Positions 6,992-14,086 of a DNA stretch of 22,624 bases are shown here, piece after piece (positions within the stretch are counted from its first letter, which is position 1; the number at the start of each line of letters is the position of its first letter). The stretch covers positions 1 through 22,624 of the forward strand of contig CAYMUX010000057.1 of assembly GCA_964393845.1 (NCBI GenBank), in the 5' to 3' direction. The notes under the pieces are model-generated. The model did not search any database. It was given only the letters and a program-made list of their open reading frames with translations, and was not told where the DNA came from. Source of the stretch: UBA6902 sp964393845. GTDB taxonomy: Bacteria > Nitrospirota > Thermodesulfovibrionia > UBA6902. The position numbers and the translations under genes are program-made.

Positions 6992-8326
6992 ATGGGAAAA
7001 GCGATTGTTGCAATTGTGGGCAGGCCAAATGTCGGCAAGTCTACTTTATTTAACAGGATAATAAAGAAAAGACGCGCCGTTATCGAAGATTTTCCCGGTG
7101 TCACAAGAGACAGGCTTTACGGTGAGGCGACCTGGGAAGGCAAGTCTTTTTTAGTTGTGGATACGGGGGGATTTCAGCATGAGGCTGATGGGGAGTTTGC
7201 CGGGGAAGTAAAAAAACAGCTGCTTATTGCGGTTGAAGAAGCTGACATTATTCTCTTATTATTGGATGGTGAAAGCGGCCTTCTGCCATTGGATACTGAA
7301 TTGATTGCTGAACTGAGGAAATACGGCAAGAGAGTTTTTTATGCAGTAAATAAAATCGATGGGCCCAATAAAGAGAAGAATCTCCTTAATGATTTCTATT
7401 CTCTTGGTGTTGATATATTCCCTGTCTCCGCACTTAGCGGATATGGCTTTGAGGAATTGATGGAGGGCATGTCTCCGTTATTAACAACCGGGGAGGAAGA
7501 AAAATCGGAATATCCCAAAATAGCAATTGTTGGAAGGCCTAATGTCGGGAAGTCAACTCTTGTAAATTCCCTGCTCGGCAAGGAAAGAATGATTGTCAGC
7601 TCAACCCCCGGCACAACAAGAGATGCCGTGGATTCAGTATGTTCGTATTATAAAAAGAAATATATTATTGTTGATACGGCCGGTATCCGCAGGAAAGGCA
7701 AGATGGCACAAACGGTTGAGAGATATTCATTTATGAGGACATTGAGGAATGTCGAGGATTGCAACATTGCCTTGATAGTCCTTGATGCATCCGAAGGGGT
7801 TGTGGAACTGGACCAGAAAATAGCGGGGGCCGTAATTTCCGCTAAAAAGGGGGCTGTCATAATATATAATAAATGGGACCTTGTGAATAAAGATTCTTTA
7901 TCTATGGATGATGTTAAAGAACGGATATATGAAAAACTCTGGTTTATGAGGCATGTCCCGATTCTGACCATTTCGGCATTAAGCAAACAACGATTGACGA
8001 AGGTTTTCTCTTTAATTGACAAAATCATTGCTGAAAGTTCAAAGAGGATCACTACTCATAATCTGAATACCTTCATGAGGAAAGTACTTTTAATGCCGGA
8101 ACCTCCCATGTATCGCAGCAGGCGCGTGAAAATATATTATATTACCCAGGTCAAGACTACACCTCCGGGGTTTACAATATTTACAAACCAGAAGGACGGA
8201 ATTAAAGAGCAATATAAAAGATTCCTGGAAAAACAGTTACGGGATCACTTTAAATTTGAAGGGGTCCCCATAGAAATTTACGTCAGGCAGAGGAAGCAGA
8301 GAGAGATAGATAAAAAAAGGAAATAG
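6992..8326 (+). CDS. der: Ribosome-associated GTPase Der (EngA)
   Basis: Tandem-GTPase needed for late assembly of the 50S ribosomal subunit. It has 444 residues, the usual size. G domain 1 has the P-loop GRPNVGKST at 10-18, switch GVTRDR at 36, DTGG at 57-60 and NKID at 120-123. G domain 2 has GRPNVGKST at 181-189, PGTTRD at 206, DTAG at 228-231 and NKWD at 293-296. The C-terminal KH-like domain (about 355-435) ends in a lysine/arginine-rich tail. The start at 6992 is supported by an AGGA motif 7 bases upstream and by the canonical N-terminus MGKAIVAIVG. It leads a plus-strand group with the YihY-family gene and the small Sm-like gene. No key motif is missing and nothing suggests horizontal transfer. 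Confidence 0.98.
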   Translation: MGKAIVAIVGRPNVGKSTLFNRIIKKRRAVIEDFPGVTRDRLYGEATWEGKSFLVVDTGGFQHEADGEFAGEVKKQLLIAVEEADIILLLLDGESGLLPLDTELIAELRKYGKRVFYAVNKIDGPNKEKNLLNDFYSLGVDIFPVSALSGYGFEELMEGMSPLLTTGEEEKSEYPKIAIVGRPNVGKSTLVNSLLGKERMIVSSTPGTTRDAVDSVCSYYKKKYIIVDTAGIRRKGKMAQTVERYSFMRTLRNVEDCNIALIVLDASEGVVELDQKIAGAVISAKKGAVIIYNKWDLVNKDSLSMDDVKERIYEKLWFMRHVPILTISALSKQRLTKVFSLIDKIIAESSKRITTHNLNTFMRKVLLMPEPPMYRSRRVKIYYITQVKTTPPGFTIFTNQKDGIKEQYKRFLEKQLRDHFKFEGVPIEIYVRQRKQREIDKKRK

Positions 8327-8374
8327 ACGATATTGAAGAGAAAGAAATATAAACCGATTAATAATAATTAGAAT

Positions 8375-9184
8375 ATGTATTTAATTAAAACTTTCGGCAA
8401 CAGTTTAACGTCTTTTTTCAGGGATGAGTGTTTGTATCTCGCGGCGTCAATTGCCTACTTTCTCATCGTGTCAATGGTCCCTTTAAGTCTCTTGCTTGTT
8501 GCCCTCTTCGGTTACATGCTGGGAGGCAACCAGGATCTGTATCATTTCCTGCTTTCCAAGCTGACTATTTTTTTCCCTGCCGTCACCTCAGGGATTACCA
8601 ATGAAATCAGGAATCTCATTACCTATAAGAGTATAAGTTATATAACATTAATTGTTTATGGTTTTCTGGCACTTCAGCTTTTTTATTCAGTGGAGCGCGC
8701 AATGGATGTTATATTTAAAGTTCCGAAGAAGAGACATTTTCTTCTTTCACTTTTCTGGACAATTCTTATAGTGACACTCGTGATATTTTTCTGGTTAATT
8801 TCGTTTACAGTCAGTTCCGTTGCCGGTTTATTCCGGGGACACCCTATGAATTTTTTCGGGGTGGAGGTAAGTTATACAGCAGGCATATTATTAAGGTATG
8901 TGGGGCCGTCTGTTCTGGCCCTGTTAACATTTACTACTGTTTATAAGATTGTGCCGCATGCAAAGGTACATACAAAAGATGCTTTTGCCGGCGCTTTACT
9001 CGTAACAGTATTGTCGGAGCTGGCAAAGCATTTATTTACATGGGCTGTAAGAAATGTAGCATATATCGGTACAGTCTATGGATCATTAACTACTTTTATT
9101 CTATTCCTCCTGTGGATGTACTATTTATCGTGCATATTTCTTTTAGGCGGAGAGTTTGTAAATAGTTTAAGCAGGAAATCGTGA
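8375..9184 (+). CDS. YihY/virulence factor BrkB-family inner-membrane protein
   Basis: A 269-residue integral membrane protein with about six hydrophobic segments, of the YihY/BrkB (formerly misnamed RNase BN) family. Conserved features are the N-terminal DECLYLAASIAYFLIVSMVP (residues 17-36), the motif WTILIVTLVIFF, and TVYGSLTTFILFLLWMYYL near the C-terminus. The family's molecular function is unsettled. It starts 48 bp after der, probably in the same operon. The upstream sequence is AT-rich with no strong Shine-Dalgarno motif. Its stop codon overlaps the start of the next small gene (TGATG at 9182-9186), so the two are likely translationally coupled. Older annotations as a tRNA-processing RNase should not be followed. 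Confidence 0.9.
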   Translation: MYLIKTFGNSLTSFFRDECLYLAASIAYFLIVSMVPLSLLLVALFGYMLGGNQDLYHFLLSKLTIFFPAVTSGITNEIRNLITYKSISYITLIVYGFLALQLFYSVERAMDVIFKVPKKRHFLLSLFWTILIVTLVIFFWLISFTVSSVAGLFRGHPMNFFGVEVSYTAGILLRYVGPSVLALLTFTTVYKIVPHAKVHTKDAFAGALLVTVLSELAKHLFTWAVRNVAYIGTVYGSLTTFILFLLWMYYLSCIFLLGGEFVNSLSRKS

Positions 9185-9345
9185 TGCAGGAATTAACAGG
9201 CAAAGAAGTTGAAGTCACCACATTTGACACTGTTTACAGGGGGATTTTAATTGAGGTTGGAGAAGTCGATGTGCATCTTCAGTCGGAAAGCGGGTGGATT
9301 GTTATCCCGGTTGAAAAGATTGTGGATATTAAGGCAGTGGTGTAG
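9184..9345 (+). CDS. 53-residue Sm-like/beta-barrel hypothetical protein coupled to the YihY-family gene
   Basis: A small gene easily missed because of its length. The ATG at 9184 overlaps the stop of the upstream gene in TGATG. The protein starts MQELTGKEVEVTTFDTVYRG and ends in IPVEKIVDIKAVV. It has alternating beta-strand character, with a pattern like Sm/LSm domains: a strand with KEVEVTT, then YRGILIEV, VDVHLQSESGWIVIP and VEKIVDI. It contains no cysteine, signal peptide or membrane segment, and should be cytoplasmic. An intrinsic terminator begins directly at its stop codon, which supports it as the last gene of the der operon. The Sm-fold suggestion rests on pattern only. Any link to RNA binding or to the membrane protein is inference. 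Confidence 0.75.
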   Translation: MQELTGKEVEVTTFDTVYRGILIEVGEVDVHLQSESGWIVIPVEKIVDIKAVV

Positions 9346-9367
9346 GGGCGAGGTTTTCTCGCCCTTT
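9346..9367 (+). terminator. Intrinsic terminator of the der operon
   Basis: A perfect 7-bp GC-rich stem, GGGCGAG (9346-9352) and CTCGCCC (9358-9364), with loop GTTTT, is followed by a short T run. It begins right after the stop codon of the small Sm-like gene and before the convergent radical SAM gene. The T tract is short (TTTC), so efficiency is uncertain. Confidence 0.7.
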
Positions 9368-9393
9368 CAGACATAAAAAAGTTCCTCCCATTT

Positions 9394-10437
9394 TTAATTT
9401 ATAAAACATTGAGGGTCCTGGGCGAGTAAATCACCCCGGCCCTGTGCATTTGAATATGCATATGCAATGGCCCTGCAGCCCCTGCAATGTGCCCATTTTT
9501 GACAGGACCCGCATTTCCCTTTATATCTGCTGCGGTCGCGCAGGGCATTCAAGACCTCTGACGATGCCCACACCTCCCGCAGAGAGTCCCTTTTTATATT
9601 GCCGATTGGAAGGGGCAGTCTCCGGCAGGGCAAAAGCGTGCCGTCCGGCAGGATAGTAAGCCCGGATATCCCTGCTGCACATCCGCCCAGAGCGATATCT
9701 CCATCGTCAATGTCCTCATGTTTCCTCCTTGACTGTGATGCGACAGGATCTCCTGTAACAATTTTTAGCCCGTTCATATCAATGGAAAAAATTTTCTCAT
9801 AGAGGTTTTTCACAGCTTCTGTTCTCAACATTTCCTTAACCAGTGCCTTGCCTCTTCCGGATGGGACGAGCCTGGAAAAACCGAGTTTCTGCACACCAAG
9901 GTCTGAAGACAACCGGAACAGGTCCATAAAATAACCGGCGTTTAAAGAAGACAATGTAACATTCAAGGTTACTTCCAGGCCGGCGTCAAGGAGGTTTCTA
10001 ACTCCGTGCAGAGAATTTCCAAAACTGTTCCTGCCCCTGATTGATTCATGTATTTTTTCCGGGCCTTCAATGCTGACCTGTACCCCCTTGACATTAAGGG
10101 CAGACAATCTTTTTGCCCTGTTTGTATCTATAAGAGTGCCGTTCGTCAGTAAGTATATTTCAAACCTCCTGATGTGAAACTCATGGAGGACTTCGAAAAT
10201 ATCTTTTCGCAGAAAGGGCTCTCCACCGGTTATATTCACACTTGGAGTAAAATTTATTCCATAGGTGTTCATCCATATGCTGAGGGTGTCCGATATTTCA
10301 TTTATCGTATCTTTTATCTCCGGCAGTGTCATCTCATCCATTTTCTTTCCTGTCTGGTAGCAGTGTGTGCAGTGAAGATTACATTTCTCTGTGAGATGCC
10401 ATTGTATAAAAAAATCAAATGCATTATTAATTGACAT
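9394..10437 (-). CDS. Radical SAM/SPASM-domain protein, candidate peptide maturase
   Basis: Radical S-adenosylmethionine enzyme of 347 residues. The SAM-cluster motif CX3CX2C is Cys19, Cys23, Cys26 (EKCNLHCTHCYQ), followed by GGEPF at 71-75 and a standard partial TIM barrel. The C-terminus is a full SPASM domain with seven cysteines, Cys253, 271, 309, 312, 318, 321 and 344, enough for two auxiliary [4Fe-4S] clusters. It ends GDLLAQDPQCF. SPASM enzymes commonly modify ribosomal peptides (PqqE, AlbA, thioether and C-C crosslink maturases), but heme-pathway enzymes of the NirJ/Ahb type share this layout. No RiPP-recognition (PqqD-like) domain is visible. Upstream lies a 33-codon gene with an exceptional ribosome site, then an intrinsic terminator, suggesting a precursor and maturase pair. 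No Shine-Dalgarno sequence precedes the ATG at 10437. The substrate is not proven. Confidence 0.9.
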   Translation of the reverse strand: MSINNAFDFFIQWHLTEKCNLHCTHCYQTGKKMDEMTLPEIKDTINEISDTLSIWMNTYGINFTPSVNITGGEPFLRKDIFEVLHEFHIRRFEIYLLTNGTLIDTNRAKRLSALNVKGVQVSIEGPEKIHESIRGRNSFGNSLHGVRNLLDAGLEVTLNVTLSSLNAGYFMDLFRLSSDLGVQKLGFSRLVPSGRGKALVKEMLRTEAVKNLYEKIFSIDMNGLKIVTGDPVASQSRRKHEDIDDGDIALGGCAAGISGLTILPDGTLLPCRRLPLPIGNIKRDSLREVWASSEVLNALRDRSRYKGKCGSCQKWAHCRGCRAIAYAYSNAQGRGDLLAQDPQCFIN

Positions 10438-10486
10438 AGTAGTTGCTTTTGTAAATTATGATGTTTAAATAATCAGAGCCGGGTTC

Positions 10487-10547
10487 AAAAAAAAGATATG
10501 GCAGAAACCTTTGCAAGTTGTGTGCACTTACAGGCGCTGCCATATCT
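10487..10547 (-). terminator. Intrinsic terminator/attenuator between the 33-codon gene and the radical SAM gene
   Basis: On the minus strand a perfect 11-bp stem, AGATATGGCAG (10547-10537) and CTGCCATATCT (10504-10494), encloses a 32-nt loop and is followed directly by a run of eight Ts (10494-10487). It lies after the small peptide gene and before the radical SAM gene on the same strand. Partial read-through would give high precursor and low maturase expression, as in many RiPP operons. The long loop may lower its efficiency. Confidence 0.75.
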
Positions 10548-10592
10548 GTGTCTTTGTTGCTTGACCAGCAACTATTCGCTCTTTCAACCCTT

Positions 10593-10694
10593 TCATTTGA
10601 GGCATACATTCCCAGGATTCTCTTTTGCCGTCTCTTTAAGTCTACCCCAGAAAGCGGCCTCCTTCAAAAGGGCCTTTTTGCTCAAAGGTTTCAT
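10593..10694 (-). CDS. 33-residue peptide gene, candidate RiPP precursor
   Basis: A short reading frame with ATG at 10694-10692 and TGA ending at 10593. The peptide begins MKPLSKKALLKEAAF, a lysine-rich amphipathic helix suited to a leader, and ends NPGNVCLK, with one cysteine four positions from the C-terminus and a tryptophan at residue 16. A 12-nt perfect complement to the 3' end of 16S rRNA precedes it, the strongest ribosome site in the window. A sigma-70-like promoter lies about 75 bp upstream and an intrinsic terminator 46 bp downstream. The next gene on the strand is a radical SAM/SPASM enzyme. These points support a real, highly expressed small gene. I do not recognise the peptide family. 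Alternatives are a regulatory leader peptide or an unrelated small protein. Confidence 0.7.
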   Translation of the reverse strand: MKPLSKKALLKEAAFWGRLKETAKENPGNVCLK

Positions 10695-10702
10695 AATCCT
10701 GT

Positions 10703-10714
10703 ATCACCTCCTTT
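10703..10714 (-). promoter_or_regulatory. Exceptionally strong Shine-Dalgarno sequence of the 33-codon gene
   Basis: The minus strand reads AAAGGAGGTGAT, a 12-nt perfect match to the anti-Shine-Dalgarno end of bacterial 16S rRNA. Eight bases separate it from the ATG at 10694. It fixes the start codon and argues for very high translation. Confidence 0.85.
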
Positions 10715-10766
10715 CATTCCAATAGATCACATTAAATGAGGCAAGATTATTTATGCCTATAGGTTC

Positions 10767-10815
10767 ATGATAGCAGGTCAGGAAAACTTGTCAAGGACAT
10801 AAACTATGTCATAAT
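10767..10815. promoter_or_regulatory. Divergent overlapping promoters with a palindrome
   Basis: Minus strand, towards the peptide gene: TTGACA (10794-10789), 16 bp, TATCAT (10772-10767). Plus strand, towards the DUF116 gene: TTGTCA (10788-10793), 16 bp, CATAAT (10810-10815). The two -35 hexamers overlap, so the promoters should exclude each other. A perfect inverted repeat GACATA-AAC-TATGTC (10796-10810) lies in the plus promoter spacer and is a possible operator. The plus promoter would start transcription at or next to the DUF116 ATG at 10821, implying a leaderless mRNA. Confidence 0.5.
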
Positions 10816-10820
10816 TAGTA

Positions 10821-11624
10821 ATGGCAGAAAAAGAGGAGATTATTAAAGGGAAGACTTATTCACTTTACAGTGACAATACCGGAGCGGGGCCATACTATCT
10901 TACTATCAGGAAGTTAGCGGATTTATTTTTACAGAGGTGTCCCGATGGAAAAAGTCTCCTGTCACAGGTCCGGAAAGCGGGCAGCAGCAGGTCTTTTACG
11001 AGTAAACTGTCAGGCAGTAGCGCCGATAAGTCACTCATCCCCTTTGTTAAAAAAACATTAAAGGAGTCTCTTGCGGTATATACCCCAGGAGTGAAACAGC
11101 ACCTGAGGACACTGCCTCTCTCAAAGAGGTTTGACGATACATTGCGGACCAGGGAAGAACAGTACCATTTGTATATGCTTGAAATCGAGCTTGTCAACAG
11201 GATTTACCGGGATGCTTTTAAACAGAGCGAATACAAGTTTGCGCTCATGCCTCATTGCCTGCGTGATTTCAGGCCGGAATGCCGCGCTGTTTCAGGCGAG
11301 ATTGAATCCGTTTGCAAGGGATGTACAAAAGATTGTTTTATAAATATCGGGAGTCATTTATTAAAGAAGTACAATATTCATCCGTATATTTCCGTATCCA
11401 TGGATCTCGATAAGCTGTTCAGGAAACTCAAATCAGAACATCCGGATATCGGCGCATTGGGAATTGCCTGCGTTCCGGAGCTTGCTATGGGAATGAGGTT
11501 ATGCAATAAATTAGATATTAATCCAGTCGGCATTCCGCTTGATGCTAATCGTTGTGCAAGATGGATGAAGCAGTGCCGGGAAAGTTCTTTTAGTCTGAAT
11601 GAACTGGAGACGTTGATAAGGTAA
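10821..11624 (+). CDS. DUF116 family cysteine-rich protein
   Basis: A 267-residue protein whose C-terminal half matches the DUF116 pattern. Cys146 lies in LMPHCLRDF, followed by Cys154, then a CX2CX3C cluster at 165, 168 and 172 (VCKGCTKDC), IACVPELAMGM around Cys217, and Cys245 near the end in LDANRCARWMKQC. The cysteine spacing suggests an iron-sulfur or other metal site. The N-terminal 100 residues are charged, less conserved and probably helical. No signal peptide is seen. The function of DUF116 is unknown; members often occur in anaerobes. The gene is divergent from the peptide/radical SAM pair with overlapping promoters, which hints at, but does not prove, a shared role. There is no Shine-Dalgarno sequence before the ATG. 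The following 176 bp carry the sigma-54 promoter of the next gene. Confidence 0.8.
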   Translation: MAEKEEIIKGKTYSLYSDNTGAGPYYLTIRKLADLFLQRCPDGKSLLSQVRKAGSSRSFTSKLSGSSADKSLIPFVKKTLKESLAVYTPGVKQHLRTLPLSKRFDDTLRTREEQYHLYMLEIELVNRIYRDAFKQSEYKFALMPHCLRDFRPECRAVSGEIESVCKGCTKDCFINIGSHLLKKYNIHPYISVSMDLDKLFRKLKSEHPDIGALGIACVPELAMGMRLCNKLDINPVGIPLDANRCARWMKQCRESSFSLNELETLIR

Positions 11625-11655
11625 TTCGTTAGGGTGTTGCCATAAATTGTGTTTT

Positions 11656-11741
11656 TGTCACTTTTCTGTCACTTGCCGGCCATTTTCCCAATTTAATAAT
11701 TCTTAAATTTCAACCGGTTGCTGCATGGCATTGATATTGCG
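11656..11741 (+). promoter_or_regulatory. Sigma-54 promoter with upstream direct repeats and a palindrome
   Basis: TGGCATTGATATTGCG at 11726-11741 has the invariant GG (-24) and GC (-12) with exactly 10 bp between them, close to the consensus TGGCAC-N5-TTGCW. A 10-bp palindrome, CAACCGGTTG, lies at 11711-11720. Two direct TGTCACT repeats at 11656-11662 and 11667-11673 are 11 bp apart, one helical turn, about 55-70 bp upstream, where an enhancer-binding protein could dock. The transporter ATG is at 11801 with a GGAGG sequence at 11789-11793. Confidence 0.75.
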
Positions 11742-11800
11742 TTACTACTGACTTGATATAAACTCCCGTATTACTAATCCACATATTTGGAGGAAAATAC

Positions 11801-13249
11801 ATGACAGAAAATTACAATAGCAAGCGCTGGACAGTCCTGGCCGGTGCCCTGATTGTCCAGATCATTCTCGGTACTGTTTATGCATTCAGCGTATTTATTG
11901 AACCATTGGAGATGGAATTCGGTTGGGACCGCACGACGACGCAGTGGGCCTTTTCCATCGCCTTGCTGACTTTTGCCGCTGTCATGATTCCCGCAGGCAG
12001 GTTGCAGGATAGAATCGGGCCGAGAAAAGTGGCTTCTATCGGAGGCATCCTGCTGGGTTTGTCGTTCCTGCTTGGCTCGGTATTGGTTGCAGAAAGTCGG
12101 CCGTGGTCTTTGTACTTAACTTACGGTGTAATTGGAGGCGCGGGGATTGGATTTGCATATGTTTGCCCGATCGCTGCTGCAATGAAGTGGTTTCCGGATA
12201 AGAAAGGTTTGGTAACGGGTCTGTCCGTGGCAGGCTTCGGCGCAGGGGCTCTTTTTTTTGCAGGCCCTGCTTCAACGCTTCTCTTACCACCTGGGCCTGG
12301 GAGCGAATCGATGGGCCTTTCGCAGATTCTCCTCGTCGCTTTAGGCATTACTCAGGGAAGCGGGTTCGGAATCGGGTGGAAGATGTTTTTTATCCTGCAC
12401 GGTATAACCAGCGCTGTTGCTGTACTTCTTGGCGCCACACTTCTCAGAAACCCTGAACCGGGATGGCGGCCTCCGGCATGGAAGGCTAGCCGGGCTCAAA
12501 ACACGGCGCATACCGACACTGAATGGCATGAGATGCTGAACACGCCGCTTGCGTGTATGATGTGGATTACTTTTATTTTCGGGGCCACATCAGGACTCAT
12601 GGCAATCGGGCAGTGGAAACCTTTAACGAGCGCTATTATGAATGGAAAGACCTTTGCCCCCGCCTGGATGGGCGGATTCGGACGCTTTATGGAACCAGTC
12701 GGTATACTTGCCATTTTTAATGCCATTGGCAGAATCTTCTGGGGTAAAGTCAGCGACCTTATCGACAGGCCGCGCGCCATGATGATCATGTTTCTCTTCC
12801 AGGGGATGGCCTTTATGCTTCTTGTCAATATTAACTCGCCCATAGCTGTTTTTATCGCATCTGCATGGGTAGGGCTTAATTTCGGAGGTATCTTTTCCCT
12901 CTTTCCATCAGCAACTGCCGACTACTTCGGCACAAAAAATTTTGGGATAAACTACGGCTGGATATTTACAGCTTACGGAGTTGCCGGGATATTGGGCCCT
13001 GTCGTGGGGGGAGTGCTTTATGACGCAACACATGCTTATGTAATAGCCTTCGTCTTTGCCGGCATCCTGTGCTTTGTTGCCGCCGGCTGCTCCGTTGTAA
13101 TATGGAGTCTTGCAAGGAACAGGGACAATACTTTGTTGCATGGCAGTGAAATAGCGGCCCTGCAGGAAATGCAGCATCTCTGGATGATAGATGAAACTGA
13201 GGCGGTCCCATCCACTCTTAACAAAGAGTGTGTTACACAAAACATGTAA
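11801..13249 (+). CDS. OFA-family major facilitator transporter (oxalate/formate antiporter-like)
   Basis: A 482-residue MFS protein with about 12 membrane helices, closest in pattern to the oxalate/formate antiporter (OFA, OxlT-like) family. The N-terminal RWTVLAGALIVQIILGTVYA, then FSVFIEPL, matches the family start. GRLQDRIGPRKVASIGGILL (67-86) is the MFS loop 2-3 motif. The second half repeats this as GRIFWGKVSDLIDRPRAMMI. The region PPGPGSESMGLSQILL between helices is an extra loop often seen in OFA members. OFA proteins exchange small carboxylates, but substrates vary widely, so specificity is not claimed. A strong GGAGG precedes the ATG, and a sigma-54 promoter upstream implies control by an enhancer-binding regulator, for example in response to carbon or nitrogen conditions. 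It appears monocistronic. The C-terminal 35 residues are cytoplasmic and unremarkable. Confidence 0.88.
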   Translation: MTENYNSKRWTVLAGALIVQIILGTVYAFSVFIEPLEMEFGWDRTTTQWAFSIALLTFAAVMIPAGRLQDRIGPRKVASIGGILLGLSFLLGSVLVAESRPWSLYLTYGVIGGAGIGFAYVCPIAAAMKWFPDKKGLVTGLSVAGFGAGALFFAGPASTLLLPPGPGSESMGLSQILLVALGITQGSGFGIGWKMFFILHGITSAVAVLLGATLLRNPEPGWRPPAWKASRAQNTAHTDTEWHEMLNTPLACMMWITFIFGATSGLMAIGQWKPLTSAIMNGKTFAPAWMGGFGRFMEPVGILAIFNAIGRIFWGKVSDLIDRPRAMMIMFLFQGMAFMLLVNINSPIAVFIASAWVGLNFGGIFSLFPSATADYFGTKNFGINYGWIFTAYGVAGILGPVVGGVLYDATHAYVIAFVFAGILCFVAAGCSVVIWSLARNRDNTLLHGSEIAALQEMQHLWMIDETEAVPSTLNKECVTQNM

Positions 13250-13512
13250 ATACAATACGGGGAATATTCGTTTGCCCTTGCAATCTTTATTAATCCCTCG
13301 CAATGTGGTATTGATGAATGGCCCCAAGAATTTCCTTCAATTTTATGATTGAAAAGCTTATAATATTAAGCAGGGTTCTTTTTAATCAAATTTTTCCGGG
13401 AAACTGATGAATTTATATAAATTCAGGGAAAATAAATTTAAAACCATAGGTATATTATAACGCCTGGAAATAAAGGTCAGAAACCATATCTCAATGTTAA
13501 GGAGAATACATT

Positions 13513-13884
13513 ATGTTAAGTGAGAGAAGGAAGTTTAATCGGTTTGACATTTCTCTTGATATAGCATTTAATGATTCAAAAAAATCAAGAGCGCATTTTA
13601 CCGGAGTAACAAAAAACTTTTCCCGCAGCGGATTATGCTTTGAGTCAGATACTGTTGGCCATGCATTAAGTTCACTCATGGAACTGAAAGTTAAACTGCC
13701 TGATCAGGATACATTCATTCCTGTCTCAGGTAATGTTGCCTGGAAGGCTCAGGTTAAGGACAAATGCTGGGTTGGACTTGAGTTTAGCGAAATAAATAAA
13801 GAGGATAAAAGCCGGATTTTAGATTATGCCTATGATCTATGGGTAGAAGAAAACAGGAAGCTGAAATCTAAAGGGCAAGGATAA
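13513..13884 (+). CDS. PilZ-domain protein (probable c-di-GMP receptor)
   Basis: A 123-residue single-domain PilZ protein. Both c-di-GMP-binding motifs are intact: RxxxR at Arg6-Arg10 (ERRKFNR) and NxSxxG at Asn35-Gly40 (NFSRSG). Two further beta strands (PVSGNVAWKAQV and CWVGLEFSEI) complete the barrel, and a C-terminal helix ends in a lysine-rich tail. It probably relays c-di-GMP levels to a partner protein controlling motility, surface attachment or secretion. No partner is encoded nearby. An AAGGAG motif 9 bases upstream supports the ATG at 13513. A TATAAT at 13359-13364, within a weak inverted repeat, could be its promoter, but the -35 is poor. Its stop is 8 bp from a displaced rsmE fragment on the other strand, which marks the edge of the accessory segment. 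Confidence 0.9.
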   Translation: MLSERRKFNRFDISLDIAFNDSKKSRAHFTGVTKNFSRSGLCFESDTVGHALSSLMELKVKLPDQDTFIPVSGNVAWKAQVKDKCWVGLEFSEINKEDKSRILDYAYDLWVEENRKLKSKGQG

Positions 13885-13892
13885 TTCAAGTT

Positions 13893-14039
13893 CTATCCAA
13901 TGTCTCCCAGTTCATATTGAATAATACTTATAGCCGTTATTGGTGCTGTTTCAGTACGGAGGATTCTCGGGCCTAAGGAGACTTCGATAAATCTTTTTTC
14001 AACTGCTTCGGTTACTTCTTCTTTAGAAAATCCACGTTC
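13893..14039 (-). pseudogene. rsmE: Displaced 3' fragment of rsmE
   Basis: About 147 bp that closely match the 3' end of the intact rsmE (15219-15365), in the same orientation, with about 12 differences in 141 aligned bases. The frame is open from GFSKEEVTEAVEK through LGPRILRTETAPITA to a proper stop (TAG). Compared with the intact gene, seven differences are synonymous and three change the residue (Val to Glu, Gly to Arg, Met to Ile). Homology stops precisely at the GPEGG part of the SPOUT knot, and no start or N-terminal part is present. It cannot make a methyltransferase. It pairs with the intact gene as direct repeats around a 1.2-kb accessory segment. Confidence 0.9.
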
Positions 14040-14086
14040 ATTATTTTGATTGTGCTGAATGCCAAGTCATGAAAATATTTATTTTC

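Noticed and set aside
9279..9374. Minus-strand 31-codon frame with a GGGAGGA motif upstream, downstream of the radical SAM gene
   Set aside because: It is antisense to the Sm-like gene and to the der-operon terminator, whose stem it translates. The ribosome-like motif is probably coincidental. Kept only as a remote second peptide candidate.
10427..10609. 60-codon minus-strand frame between the peptide gene and the radical SAM gene
   Set aside because: It overlaps the peptide gene's end, runs through the terminator hairpin and over the radical SAM start, and has no ribosome site. It is more likely a chance frame than a precursor.
10593..10694. Streptide-type KxxxW precursor
   Set aside because: The peptide has Lys11 and Trp16 with four residues between them, not three, and the surrounding sequence does not resemble those precursors.
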